This document shows, piece by piece, positions 41,297-50,181 of a DNA stretch of 64,000 nt. A program made the position numbers and the translations under genes. Every line of letters begins with the position of its first letter. Position 1 is the first letter of the stretch. The notes under the pieces were generated by a model. It saw only the letters and a program-made list of their open reading frames with translations, did not search any database and was not told the DNA's origin. The stretch covers positions 890,417-954,416 of the forward strand of contig NZ_CP021378.1 of assembly GCF_002215495.1 (NCBI RefSeq). Reading direction: 5' to 3'. The stretch comes from Porphyrobacter sp. CACIAM 03H1. Its GTDB lineage: Bacteria; Pseudomonadota; Alphaproteobacteria; Sphingomonadales; Sphingomonadaceae.

Positions 41297-41370
41297 TGCC
41301 CCGTCCTCTAATGGTAAGAGAGCGGACTCTGACTCCGTCAATCAAGGTTCGAATCCTTGCGGGGCATCCA
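41297..41370 (+). tRNA. tRNA-Gln (anticodon CUG)
   Basis: It folds fully: acceptor TGCCCCG with CGGGGCA, a D stem CTCT/AGAG, an anticodon stem around the loop CTCTGAC (anticodon CTG, reading CAG), a T stem CAAGG/CCTTG with TTCGAAT, and an encoded CCA. The last 44 bases plus GCC are repeated at 59832-59878, marking it as the integration site of a mobile element. Confidence 0.93.
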
Positions 41371-41373
41371 GCC
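41327..41373. repeat. Left attachment site (attL), 47-bp direct repeat
   Basis: From the anticodon loop of tRNA-Gln to three bases past its CCA. It is identical to 59832-59878. Confidence 0.92.
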
Positions 41374-41556
41374 TTTTCCGCGATAATTCAGCCTCTTACG
41401 TCTTCAAAGCTAAGCTCTGCGCCGCCCATGGCGCATTCGTGCGATTTCACCGGAAATCGGCGGAATTGCGTGCTTTCGCTTGGGTTCGCGGCGGCTCGAT
41501 GCAACATGGATGCGTCATGAGAATCAACTGGGCAGCGGCAAACATGGGGACGCAGC

Positions 41557-42093
41557 ATGGATGAAGGTGGGGCTCGCGCGGCCGAAAAGCTTCCGGCGCT
41601 TTTCGACCCTCATCAGGACCTGGCGCCGCTGAATGAGCTTCAGGCGACGCAAATTAGAGAAATAGCGTTGAACGGGGTTGAGACGCTTCAACGGACAGCG
41701 ATCAAGATGCAGGAGGACTCATCCGAGATGGGGCGCTGGATCCTCGCTTCGCTGCTCGCGATAAATACAGGCGGAGTGGTTGCAACTGTCTCAGCGTCGG
41801 AAGCGGTAGTGGGACCTGTCGGCGAACCGATCGTTGCCTTCGCAATAGGTGCCGTTCTTGCCATCGGCACCGGTATCAATGCCATGGTGACTGCAGTTCG
41901 AATGGGGCCTGTGATTGGCGATGTCATCGAAAGGCTTCGGCTAAGCGTGTTTGAGAGCACAATTCACTCAGCTACTCGGCTGAGGGTCTTAGACCTGATA
42001 CCGATTTTGAAGCAGCAGGTCGCGATTTCGTCCAGCCTGGCAGCGGGCTCAATAGCGGCGTTTGGCGCTGGTGTTTGGTCTGCCGTGACTTAG
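41557..42093 (+). CDS. Membrane protein of unknown function (element cargo)
   Basis: 178 residues. A soluble helical N-terminus of about 60 residues leads to three hydrophobic segments (about 61-80, 90-112 and 155-175). The hydrophobic helices are rich in Gly, Ala and Ser. No motif is recognised. It is the first gene inside the left boundary; the next gene is 362 bp away. Helical membrane proteins of this size are found among island effectors and immunity proteins, but nothing specific supports that here. Confidence 0.6.
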   Translation: MDEGGARAAEKLPALFDPHQDLAPLNELQATQIREIALNGVETLQRTAIKMQEDSSEMGRWILASLLAINTGGVVATVSASEAVVGPVGEPIVAFAIGAVLAIGTGINAMVTAVRMGPVIGDVIERLRLSVFESTIHSATRLRVLDLIPILKQQVAISSSLAAGSIAAFGAGVWSAVT

Positions 42094-42455
42094 GAAAAGC
42101 AACACTCCGACGGCCGTCCCCCGCGCCAAGCGTGAAGATTGTGCCCCAATTCGCTCTCCCTCTGACGCTCCGCCGCGCCGGAATTAGGAGTCGGTTTGAG
42201 TCGGTCTTGAGCGGCCGCATCTTCCCTCTAGGCCGGGCGGCTGGCACATCGGATCGGTGAACCGCCGCTGCACCCCCAGCACCATGCCAACTCGCTTCCA
42301 GCCCTCGAAAGGCATGCGACCCGATGATACGGCGGGCAGGCGATGAAGCTGGTGTTCGGTACGACGGCTAACCGTCAGAGCCGCACTTGGGCGGGGGATT
42401 GGCGGCGGGCTGCGTAGCACTTGGAATCGTTAGCTGATTATGCTTTGTCGCAAAA
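42094..42455. other. Intergenic stretch with nothing recognised
   Basis: No supported frame, hairpin or repeat was seen between the first and second cargo genes. Composition is mixed. Confidence 0.4.
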
Positions 42456-42761
42456 ATGTCAGGGGTGAGCGTAAAAATCGAAGGCACAGTTCCGTCACCA
42501 GACAGTTGGTCGCGGGAGGCCGAGGGATTTGTACGCCTGATGGAGACGCACCCCGTAGGATCGGCTATACTCATTGTTTGCGTTCTCGTGGTACTTATAT
42601 TACTTCCAGGCGGTGTTGGGCCGTCGTGGGTGAAGTACCGTGGATCGGTGCGCCAGCAGGATCAGAAGCGCGTTCAGGACGTTGAAAGGATAACTAGCGG
42701 CATGAGCAAGCGTGCTCGCCGCCGCGCCAGAGGCAAGGCAAAAGAAAGGGGAGAAGCATGA
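42456..42761 (+). CDS. Small single-helix membrane protein of unknown function
   Basis: 101 residues. One hydrophobic helix (SAILIVCVLVVLILLPGG, about 36-53) is followed by a strongly basic tail ending MSKRARRRARGKAKERG, so the tail should be cytoplasmic. The stop codon overlaps the next start in ATGA, which supports the reading frame. It is probably a partner of the following 187-residue membrane protein. Confidence 0.6.
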   Translation: MSGVSVKIEGTVPSPDSWSREAEGFVRLMETHPVGSAILIVCVLVVLILLPGGVGPSWVKYRGSVRQQDQKRVQDVERITSGMSKRARRRARGKAKERGEA

Positions 42762-43321
42762 CGTTGATCCTGACTTTCGCGGCATTCTTAGCTGCCACGT
42801 CCTTTGTCCTTGGCATCTACTTTCGCATCGCAGAATATGACGTGCTCGCCTCGGAGAAGGTTTGGGAGCGTATCGCCCCCGCTGCACAATCCATAGTCGA
42901 CAACGACAAGGTGCCGGATGAGATTGCGGCTATGGTGGCTGCGTTCGCAGTGATGACCGGCTGCGGTTGCTTCGTAAACTCGGTACTTGTTCACTCGCTG
43001 AAAACAAAGCTGGGTGTGCGTGCCCGGGTCGATGACGACGCGGACCGGGTGAAGGAGCAAGTTGCTGCGTTGGACCCTGACGTTCGGCACGCCCTCGCGA
43101 ATTTGCTTCAGGATTTGCTGATTTTTGACAGCCTGCACGCTCCAATTTTTGGGAGGCTTTGTCGCGTACTTAATCGGGAGGATTTTGCACGCGACAAATA
43201 CCGTCTGCCGCCCTCAAGCCCGGCTGTCGAACGGGAGGTGATCTTTCGCATCACAACAGCAGCCGAGCCAATTATTGAGCGGAAGAACGAAGCCAAGTTA
43301 GAGCTCGTACCCTCATTCTAA
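42758..43321 (+). CDS. Membrane protein of unknown function, coupled to preceding gene
   Basis: 187 residues. The first helix (LILTFAAFLAATSFVLGIYF) is at residues 3-22 and a second is near 58-78 (VAAFAVMTGCGCFVNSVLV). A mostly helical soluble C-terminus of about 100 residues carries the pattern DPDVRHALANLLQDLLIFDSL. No family was recognised. It forms a two-gene unit with the single-helix protein. Confidence 0.6.
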   Translation: MTLILTFAAFLAATSFVLGIYFRIAEYDVLASEKVWERIAPAAQSIVDNDKVPDEIAAMVAAFAVMTGCGCFVNSVLVHSLKTKLGVRARVDDDADRVKEQVAALDPDVRHALANLLQDLLIFDSLHAPIFGRLCRVLNREDFARDKYRLPPSSPAVEREVIFRITTAAEPIIERKNEAKLELVPSF

Positions 43322-43670
43322 GGCTGAAGTACGCACAGCTTTCTCCATTCCGCCACCCGCCCTCAAGCTGGGCGTCGGGCTTGGCGATCCGTCCCTACCG
43401 TGCGCCGCGCCCTTAACCCCAAGCCCGCGCCAACTCTCTCGCCGCCGCCCGCGCGAAGACTGTGCCGGCCGAGCCTCTGAGCAACAAAGTACCACGGGGG
43501 GCGGGAAAATTGCGGGTCCTACCTCAGGGGCGGAAAAACTGTATGCGGGTGGGGACCGCTTTTCTCCCCTCAGACGTACGTTGGGCGATTAATAGCAGTC
43601 TGAAGTTGCAGTCTCAAATGTTCTCCACTTCGCGCTATGTTGGCTTCGAGCTAAGGCTTCGCCCTCCGTC
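43322..43670. other. Intergenic stretch before the IS relic
   Basis: No supported gene. It ends where transposase-like coding sequence begins abruptly, suggesting an insertion or deletion junction near 43670. Confidence 0.4.
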
Positions 43671-44215
43671 AAAAGGACCGCGATGCGCGCTGGAGCCTGA
43701 AGTATACCAAGGCCAAGGTGAAGGAGGGTGCTGATCTCAGGAGCTTCAAGCCGGTGGATCTTGCCATCCCGATGTTCGGCTACAAGAACCACATCGGCAT
43801 TGACCGTACTCACGGGCTGATCCGGACCTTGGATGCCAGCGCGGCCAACGCCCATGACGGTGTACGGCTGCCTGAGCTCATCAGCAAGCAGAATACCGGT
43901 TCAGGCGTATGGGCTGACACGGCCTATCGCTCGAAGAAGAACGAGGCGTTCCTCGAGCGCGGCATGTTCAAGAGCAACATCTACCAGAAGCGCATGCCGC
44001 GCCGGCCGCTGCCCCAGCACATCGTCAGAGCCAATGCCAAGCGCTCTGCTGTTCGCTCGGCGGTTGAGCACGTGTTCGCAGGACAGAAACACCGGATGGG
44101 TCTGTTCATCCGCACCATCGGCGTCGCCCGTGCCCGCGTCAAAATCGGCATGGCGAACCTGGTCTACAGCTTCCAGCGCCTCGCATGGCTCGAGGGACGA
44201 GGTGCGCCCGCATAG
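43671..44215 (+). pseudogene. IS5-family DDE transposase, 5'-truncated remnant
   Basis: About 180 codons of the C-terminal half of a Tnp_1-type DDE transposase are visible: DARWSLKYTK, then MFGYKNHIGIDRTHGLIRTLDAS with a catalytic Asp region, a VWADTAYRSK segment with the second, and SAVEHVFAGQKHRMGL with the final Glu. The N-terminal half, including the DNA-binding part and the first Asp, is missing; upstream sequence is unrelated. The right end of the insertion is probably near 44355 (GGTTCTTCGAGGTCTCC). It cannot move by itself. Confidence 0.85.
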
Positions 44216-44747
44216 CAGGAAAACGGGGCGCCGAGCGGCGCTCCAGCGCCAAAACCCAAGGAACGAGGCCGGAAATGCCAGCCTTCACGGACCCAAAGCC
44301 TCGATCACGCCTCTCGCGCCGCCGTGAGGCCAAAAACAGCCGGTTCTTCGAGGTCTCCATCTTGGTCAGTGACCAGCACCCTCACCTCGTCATGTTAGCT
44401 GCACTTTCAATCGTCCAAAGGCGGATAGGTGCTCCGTTCAGCCCCGGATGACCGGATCTGGGACATTTCTGCCCTTACTTATCAGCCTTATGGATGACCG
44501 GCTTTGCCAGAAGCCGACATCGCGGTGATCGCATCACAAATGGCGGTTAATTCGGAAGCGGTTCCCGATTGTTGCCGTTCAACAACCGACCCCAATTCGG
44601 ACGAGATCTCATCGCTTGGCTGATGCGTTAAGCTGACACTTCGCGTCGAGTTGATGGAAAGCTAGCTTGACATTAAGCGCCAGCGGAGTAAAGGACGCTT
44701 TCCATCGGGTTAGTGGAGTTCCCAGCGTGCATTATCGCTCTCCCGCC
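44216..44747. other. Non-coding stretch with IS flank and relic repeat
   Basis: The first 140 bp look like the non-coding right end of the IS relic. At 44574-44593, GCCGTTCAACAACCGACCCC belongs to a dispersed relic motif also at 53093-53112. The rest holds the promoter region of the following operon; no site was assigned. Confidence 0.4.
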
Positions 44748-45146
44748 ATGAAGCGCTACACTAAACGCCTGGCAGTGTGTCTCGCGTTTTACATCGTGCT
44801 GATCTTCGGGGTCGGCTACATATTCCGGATCGACCCGCCACTAGGCGCTGCCGCGTGGGTGTTGGCGAGCCTGCCTGCACTTCCCATCCTTGGCGTATTC
44901 TGGACTATCTTTCGCCTGCTCGCGGAGGAAAGCGACGAATACATGCGGCATACGTTGATCAGACAGGTGCTCTTCGCGACCAGCTTTTGCCTGTGCATCA
45001 TGACGGTGTGGGAGTTCCTGCAGAATTACGACGTGGTGAGCCCTGGAACCGGGGGTTTCGGGACGGCCTTTTTCTGGTTCGTCGGTCTGGGGCTAGGCGC
45101 CATCGGCAATTCTCTTGTCGCAAGGCGTGAGGCGCTTGAGGAATGA
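44748..45146 (+). CDS. Four-helix membrane protein preceding an XRE regulator
   Basis: 132 residues with four hydrophobic helices and an EESDEYMRHTLIRQ loop in the middle. Small membrane proteins like this (DUF2178-like in layout) often sit directly before a short XRE regulator, as here. The start at the third Met (44748) is chosen because the residues before it are not hydrophobic and unlike the family. Its stop overlaps the XRE start in ATGA. Confidence 0.75.
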   Translation: MKRYTKRLAVCLAFYIVLIFGVGYIFRIDPPLGAAAWVLASLPALPILGVFWTIFRLLAEESDEYMRHTLIRQVLFATSFCLCIMTVWEFLQNYDVVSPGTGGFGTAFFWFVGLGLGAIGNSLVARREALEE

Positions 45147-45346
45147 ACAATCGCCTCAAGGCACTGCGCGCTGATCGGGGATGGAGCCAGCAGGATCTTG
45201 CGGACCGGCTCGGTGTCAGCCGTCAAAGCGTCAACGCGATCGAAAAGGGACGATACGATCCTTCCCTGCCGCTCGCCTTCAAGATCGCCGACACGTTCGG
45301 TCTCGCGATCGAGTCAATCTTTCTGAGAGACGGAGACGAAGCATGA
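45143..45346 (+). CDS. XRE-family transcriptional regulator (short)
   Basis: 67 residues, essentially one helix-turn-helix domain (LADRLGVSRQSVNAIEKGRYDPSLPLAFKIAD). Such minimal Cro/CI-type proteins commonly control the operon they are in, with the upstream membrane protein as a possible partner. The gene overlaps its neighbours on both sides by ATGA, so all four genes from 44748 to 47693 are coupled. Confidence 0.9.
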   Translation: MNNRLKALRADRGWSQQDLADRLGVSRQSVNAIEKGRYDPSLPLAFKIADTFGLAIESIFLRDGDEA

Positions 45347-46236
45347 CTTCCAGCTTACGACTTTTGCTGTCGTGTGCGGCACTGATTTCGTTGAACGCCG
45401 CGCCAGCGCAGGCCGCGGGTGCATCGGGTGAGCCCATGTCCTGCCCAGATTTCGAGATTGTCGGACAGGGCCCGGACGTGGTCCTCGTGCCCGGTCTGGG
45501 TTCCTCCCCCGAGGTCTGGTCGGATCTTCGTGAGAGCTTTGCGGGAAGCTATCGGCTCCACCTTGTCCATATCGCAGGTTTTGCCGGGCGCTCGCCTGTA
45601 GGAGACCCGGCTGACCTGCTCGAACGCAGCCGCGCGGAAATCATCCGGCACCTTGACTGTCAGGGTGTCGCACGCGCCGCTTATGTCGGGCACTCGCTGG
45701 GCGGCTTTCTCGGCCTTACGCTTGCAGCCGCGCAGCCCTCGCGGATTGACCGTCTGGTTGTGGTCGATTCGCTGCCCTTCTTTCCCTTGATCTTTGATCC
45801 TGCCGCAACGCCGGAGCGCGTCGCCCGTCAGGCTGAAGCGATGCGTTCCGCCTTGCTGGCACAGGATGCGGCATCTTTCGCTGCGAGCCAGCGCGTTGGC
45901 GTGCAGTCGCTTGTGCGCGACCCGGCCTATCACGAAAAGGTCGTGGGATGGTCGCTGGCCAGCGACCGGGCGACCTTCGCCGGGGCTGTGCACAAGCTCA
46001 TGACGACGGACCTGCGTTCGCGCCTTGCCGAGGTCAAGCCGCCTGTCACGATCATCATTGCCGCCAATCGCTTCGCTCCCAGCACGCTGGTCGAGCCGCT
46101 TTACCGCGATGCCTATAGAGGTCTTGAGCAGGCGGAGTTCCGGGTGATCGAGGAGTCCTACCACTTTGTCATGTTCGATCAGCCGGAGCGCTTCCGTGAA
46201 GCACTGCGAGCTGCCTTGGCCTCCCACAAGGAGTGA
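45343..46236 (+). CDS. Exported alpha/beta hydrolase
   Basis: 297 residues. A Sec signal (about 1-24, cleavage near AQA-A) is followed by an alpha/beta-hydrolase fold. The nucleophile S118 is in YVGHSLGGF and the His is in ESYHFVMFD near residue 277; the DSLPFFPL loop and a DPA segment form the cap. The substrate is unknown: it could be an ester, lactone or amide. The GTG of the following amidohydrolase overlaps its stop, which suggests both act on the same exported substrate. Confidence 0.88.
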   Translation: MTSSLRLLLSCAALISLNAAPAQAAGASGEPMSCPDFEIVGQGPDVVLVPGLGSSPEVWSDLRESFAGSYRLHLVHIAGFAGRSPVGDPADLLERSRAEIIRHLDCQGVARAAYVGHSLGGFLGLTLAAAQPSRIDRLVVVDSLPFFPLIFDPAATPERVARQAEAMRSALLAQDAASFAASQRVGVQSLVRDPAYHEKVVGWSLASDRATFAGAVHKLMTTDLRSRLAEVKPPVTIIIAANRFAPSTLVEPLYRDAYRGLEQAEFRVIEESYHFVMFDQPERFREALRAALASHKE

Positions 46237-47693
46237 CAGACCTCGTGAGGCGTGTTGGCTTTTGGTCGTCGGGCATCCTTGGGGCACTGGCCCTGGCCAT
46301 GGCGTTGGGCGCTTGGATGTTGTTGCCTCCCGAAGTTCCGGTGCCGCCGCGTTCAGACCGGATGATTGCGCAGGTCACAATCTGGAACCCGAGCGAGCCC
46401 TTGCGGCCCGATCAGACCATCATCGTCAAAGACGGGCGCATTGCCGAAATCCGGCCCAGTCGCCCGGATGACGATCCTCCGATCTGCCCGGACTGCATCG
46501 TCATGCCCGGCCTGATCGACGCCCACATCCACACGCCGCCCCAACTCGCAATCGGCAACCAGCGCCTGTTTTCCCTGCTCTACCTGAAATACGGGGTGAC
46601 GAGCGTTCGCGATCTTGGCCAGACCGATGACAGCATCGCCGATCTGCAAACCGACATTGCGGCCGGGCGGATTGCCGGCCCGAGGATGTATCGCTGCGGC
46701 CCGGTGCTGGATGGCGCGCAGTCAAGTTGGCCCAGCGCCTTGCGGATTGAAGGGGGGGCGCAGGCAGTCAGCGCCGTAAAGACCCTCAAGGCGAGCGGTG
46801 CCAGCTGCATCAAGGCCTATACGGGCCTGTCCCGGGATGCCTTTACGGCAGCCGCGACCGAGGCAAAGCGGCAAGGCCTCCCGCTCGTTGGCCATACGCC
46901 GCACGCGGTGAACCTGCGCGATGTGTCCGATTTCGAGGTCCAGCATTTCACCGGCCTGCCCTATCTGCGCAGATCGCCGCCTTCGGACTTCGATTATCGC
47001 AGTAAGGATGTGTCCGCGATGACCGAAGCCGACATCGCCGAACTGCTGGCGCTGATGAAGGTCAATCGGCTTGCGATCCTGCCCACGCAGGCGAACCAGA
47101 AAGCCCGACTGACGGCATCGGACCGGCAGCGCTTCCCTCCGACCGAAGGCCTCCGCCATCTCCCTGCATTCTGGGAGCAGGCGTGGCCGATGATCGTCGC
47201 GCACCCCGAAGGTGCCGAGGCCGTCGCAGCCGACCTTGATGGCATTGCAGCCGAACTCGCCTTTGTCGGCAAGGCCCGTCTGGCAGGTATCGATGTGCTG
47301 GCGGGAACGGATGTGGTCATGCCCTATGTCGTGCCGGGCGAGTCCCTGCATCTCCAGCTGGCGATGCTCTCCGATGCCTTTGGCGGCGATGAAGCGGCAC
47401 TCGGCGCTGCAACGGTGGTCAATGGCCGCCATGTTGACCCGGGCAGGATTGGCCGCATCGCGGTGGGCAATTTTTCCGACCTGCTGATCTTGCCCAAGGG
47501 CGCGCGTCCCGATCTGGCAGCGGTGCGGGATTGGCGGTTCCTGATGGTTGGCGGCCGAATGTATCCGCGCGCCCAGATCGATGCGGCCGTCGAGCGTTAC
47601 GACCGGCATTTCCGCGGAGCCTATTACGAGACTGTGATGAACGGGCTCGCCGGCATTCTGGTTTCCAGCTTTGGCCGCCAAGAAAGCCAATAG
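46233..47693 (+). CDS. Membrane-anchored amidohydrolase (metal-dependent)
   Basis: 486 residues from a GTG in GTGA. An N-terminal signal-anchor helix (10-32) is followed by an amidohydrolase barrel: H98-x-H100 in GLIDAHIH, a candidate carbamylated Lys K194 in CIKAYTG, His in LVGHTPH and EVQHFTG, and the metal Asp in LAGTDVVMPY. This matches imidazolonepropionase/prolidase-like exported amidohydrolases. It is the last gene of the operon led by the XRE pair and may degrade a small amide or peptide in the periplasm. Confidence 0.88.
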   Translation: MTDLVRRVGFWSSGILGALALAMALGAWMLLPPEVPVPPRSDRMIAQVTIWNPSEPLRPDQTIIVKDGRIAEIRPSRPDDDPPICPDCIVMPGLIDAHIHTPPQLAIGNQRLFSLLYLKYGVTSVRDLGQTDDSIADLQTDIAAGRIAGPRMYRCGPVLDGAQSSWPSALRIEGGAQAVSAVKTLKASGASCIKAYTGLSRDAFTAAATEAKRQGLPLVGHTPHAVNLRDVSDFEVQHFTGLPYLRRSPPSDFDYRSKDVSAMTEADIAELLALMKVNRLAILPTQANQKARLTASDRQRFPPTEGLRHLPAFWEQAWPMIVAHPEGAEAVAADLDGIAAELAFVGKARLAGIDVLAGTDVVMPYVVPGESLHLQLAMLSDAFGGDEAALGAATVVNGRHVDPGRIGRIAVGNFSDLLILPKGARPDLAAVRDWRFLMVGGRMYPRAQIDAAVERYDRHFRGAYYETVMNGLAGILVSSFGRQESQ

Positions 47694-48405
47694 TCTGGTG
47701 CCGTGAAGCCAGCTTTGGCGAGCCGCAGAATGCAGGTGAGACACCGCTCAGATAGCGCCTGAAAGCCGCCGTTCCGCATTCCACCCAGCTTCGGTCATAA
47801 GCGCGTGCGCCTCGCGCTCCCGAGAGCTGTATCGCGGCTCTCGGCGGAAGCAGACATTGTCGTTGATGCTCGGGAATGACGGGGTTTGGGGCGGCAGCTG
47901 CCGACGTATGCTGCGATTTTGCTGCCGATGGCGATCAGCGCGCTGAATGACCCGCTTTGCCAGATATTGGCGCAAGCCTGCTTGGGCCGTGGATCGCTGC
48001 GATCGCACGGTCAGTCACCGCTGCGCGCGTCGTACGGGCCGATGTACGTGGCAGGCGAAACTCCTGGCGGCGCTGCCACGCTTCGGTGGGTTAGCTTCTG
48101 TACACATCGTCTCGGCTCGACTTCAAAAGAAATATGTCGAAATTCTATAAGATAATTAGCTAAAACCTCTAACAAAGAAGAAATAAAAGAGTTATTTTGG
48201 TGTCGGATTCATACAATCAGAAAAGATAGTTCCGAGATAACCAAAACAAGCAGAGTCGATCACTCCAATATTTTTGAGTCGGCGTCTGACAGCACTTCGC
48301 TTAACGGTAAATTGATAACGTTGTCCGCATTTTGCGGATGGTTTTCTTGTGCGACGCCAGCTCGCACTACGAGACTGGCGCGCACCTCATCGGAAGGAGG
48401 CCGTG
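47694..48405. other. 712-bp non-coding stretch with AT-rich block and hairpin
   Basis: The first part (about 47811-47900) resembles 51868-51960 (CTCTCGGCGGAAGC against CTTTCGGCGGAAGC), a degenerate repeated segment. About 48120-48345 is strikingly AT-rich for this genome. A stem TCCGCA-TTT-TGCGGA at 48324-48338 followed by TTTTCTTG may end a leader transcript or attenuate the operon that starts at 48406. No supported gene. Confidence 0.55.
48324..48350 (+). terminator. Stem-loop with T-run upstream of the five-gene operon
   Basis: A perfect 6-bp stem (TCCGCA/TGCGGA) with a TTT loop is followed by TGGTTTTCTTG. It lies 60-80 bp before the first gene of the operon, so it could be an attenuator or the end of an upstream transcript. 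Confidence 0.4.
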
Positions 48406-49011
48406 ATGCCACAGCTGACTGTTGAAGAACGACTGAAGTCGATCGGGCTCGATCCTGCCCGCAATCTGGAGGATCTGACGGTCGATGGCGGCGAAACGCT
48501 CGACCTCGATCCCCGCAACGACCGCTTCAAAGAACACCTCACCATGCTGCCGCTCGATTCCATCCGGCACATCAAACAGGTGATGGGCGTGCCCGACGAT
48601 GCGGTCGAAAAGATCGATCCGGTCGTGCGTGAACCGATCTTCGACAACCCTCTCCCCGACGCAGGCGTGCGCCTGTCGCGGCGCATCCCGCCGCTGGTGC
48701 TTGCCGAGGACGCCTTCCGCGACGTGTCGAACGTCCGGCGCCTCTACGACATCAGTGCCAAGTATGTGTTCGGGGACAGCCGGAACATCGATGACCGGCA
48801 GATCGAGGCCGTCGACAAGTGGATCAAGGCGATCAAGATCAGGCTGCCGATTTTCCTCTTCCGGGACATCTACGTCGCCCGGGGCGCGACTCTCAACGTC
48901 AACTCGAACGCCCTGTTCGCCAACCATATCACGGTCGAGAACACAGGGCGCATCAAGTTCAAGTCGGGTAGCCACTCAACGGTTTTCGCGGCGAGCTTCA
49001 AGGGGCTCTGA
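48406..49011 (+). CDS. Protein of unknown function with beta-helix-like C-terminus (operon gene 1)
   Basis: 201 residues. GGAGG sits 7 bases before the ATG, a strong ribosome site. The N-terminal 150 residues are soluble and mixed, starting MPQLTVEERLKSIGLDP. The C-terminal 50 residues look like turns of a beta-helix (FLFRDIYVARGATLNVN, LFANHITVENTGRIKFKSGS). No catalytic motif, signal peptide or membrane helix is seen. It begins a five-gene unit with a glycine-rich protein directly after it, with which it may form a fibre or coat. Confidence 0.75.
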   Translation: MPQLTVEERLKSIGLDPARNLEDLTVDGGETLDLDPRNDRFKEHLTMLPLDSIRHIKQVMGVPDDAVEKIDPVVREPIFDNPLPDAGVRLSRRIPPLVLAEDAFRDVSNVRRLYDISAKYVFGDSRNIDDRQIEAVDKWIKAIKIRLPIFLFRDIYVARGATLNVNSNALFANHITVENTGRIKFKSGSHSTVFAASFKGL

Positions 49012-49034
49012 ACCGCCAGAAGGAGAAATGGACG

Positions 49035-49697
49035 ATGGCTTACAACATCATTCTCAACGGCACCCCCGGTGCCAACGGAACCAACGGTACTGCCGGACAG
49101 CAGGGCGGCACGGGTGGTCAGGGCCAGAATGCGGAGTGTCACTGGGACGGCGATGACCCGGGCACGGTCGGCGGACCCGGCAACAACGGCTCGCCCGGAT
49201 CGAACGGCACCGATGGCTTCAGCGGACAGGACGGCGGTTCCCTGACGATTTCGATCGCGGAGTTCCTGACCGGATTCAACGTTGAAGGCACCGGCGGCAA
49301 TGGCGGCAACGGCGGCGCGGGCGGTCCCGGTGGCGCAGGCGGCAATGGCGGCAATGGTGGCAACGGCAACGGCTGCGAGCCCGACGAGAACGGCGGGCGC
49401 GGAGGCGACGGCGCTGCAGGCGGACGCGGCGGCAACGGCGGCAAGGGCGGTAATGGCGGCACCGTGGTGATCCGCTACACCATCGGCATCCCGGCACCGA
49501 GCTACACCGCCGTGGTCGGCGGCGGCCAGGGCGGCACGGGCGGCGCCGGCGGGCCCGGCGGCGTCCCCGGTCAGGGCGGGCGGCGCGGCGGGACCGGCAA
49601 TAGCGCCGCGCAGGGCAACCCGGGAACCCCCGGCGCGACCGGCATGAACGGTGCCAACGGTTCGATCGGCTCGGCCATCCTTGTCCAGATGCCCTGA
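49035..49697 (+). CDS. Glycine-rich GXX-repeat protein (operon gene 2)
   Basis: 220 residues, about 40% Gly. Long runs of Gly-X-X triplets (GTPGANGTNGTAG; GGNGGNGGAGGPGG; GNPGTPGATGMNGANG) are broken by two non-Gly strands (SLTISIAEFLTGFNVEG, GGTVVIRYTIGIPAPSY). Triplets rich in Asn and Gly suggest a collagen-like or polyglycine-II bundle. It has only two Cys (ECHWDG and NGCEPDENG). There is no signal peptide. GGAG precedes the ATG. It lies 23 bp after gene 1 and ends 13 bp before gene 3. Confidence 0.82.
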   Translation: MAYNIILNGTPGANGTNGTAGQQGGTGGQGQNAECHWDGDDPGTVGGPGNNGSPGSNGTDGFSGQDGGSLTISIAEFLTGFNVEGTGGNGGNGGAGGPGGAGGNGGNGGNGNGCEPDENGGRGGDGAAGGRGGNGGKGGNGGTVVIRYTIGIPAPSYTAVVGGGQGGTGGAGGPGGVPGQGGRRGGTGNSAAQGNPGTPGATGMNGANGSIGSAILVQMP

Positions 49698-49710
49698 GCG
49701 AACCGCGACC

Positions 49711-50181
49711 ATGCTCGATGATGCGCTCCTGCATGCCCCGAGCCTTGCGATTGCCGGGCTGCGCGCGATCATCGGCATGATCTTCCTGAGCGCCGGGGTC
49801 TCGAAACTGCTCCGGCGCACCAGCCTCGAGCGGATGATGCACCTTCACGGGCTGCGTCATCCGCTCGTGGTCGCATTGGCCGCCGGCGGGCTTGCGACAG
49901 CGGAGATCCTCATCGGTCTGGTGATGCTTCTGGGTTGGACCCGCGAGATGGTGGCGATCGGCGCGCTCGCGGCGGTCGCGCTGCTCCTGCTGTTCGGCGC
50001 TCTGGCCGGGCGTCTGGCCCAGCGCGGCCAGCCCTTCGAGTGCCGCTGCAGTCCGCTGCTTGCCAGCCACACCTCGGGCACCGCGGTCGCCATTCGCAAT
50101 CTGGTGCTGGCGGGCGCAGCGCTGGCGATAGTCGGTTCCGGCCCCGTATCCGATGGGAGCATGGCATGGACGCGGCTGTGA
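49711..50181 (+). CDS. MauE/DoxX-like membrane protein (operon gene 3)
   Basis: 156 residues with four hydrophobic helices. The first helix ends IIGMIFLSAGVSKLL and a short cytoplasmic segment ECRCSPLL lies before the last helix, both as in the MauE/DoxX group. These proteins support redox steps such as disulfide formation or quinone-linked chemistry in maturation pathways. The start at 49711 is chosen over an earlier Met, as helix 1 begins soon after it. It overlaps gene 4 by 16 bp. Confidence 0.78.
   Translation: MLDDALLHAPSLAIAGLRAIIGMIFLSAGVSKLLRRTSLERMMHLHGLRHPLVVALAAGGLATAEILIGLVMLLGWTREMVAIGALAAVALLLLFGALAGRLAQRGQPFECRCSPLLASHTSGTAVAIRNLVLAGAALAIVGSGPVSDGSMAWTRL

Noticed and set aside
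49139..49462. Pro-rich protein on the minus strand
   Set aside because: It is the complement of the Gly-rich GXX gene, whose triplet pattern gives Pro on the other strand.
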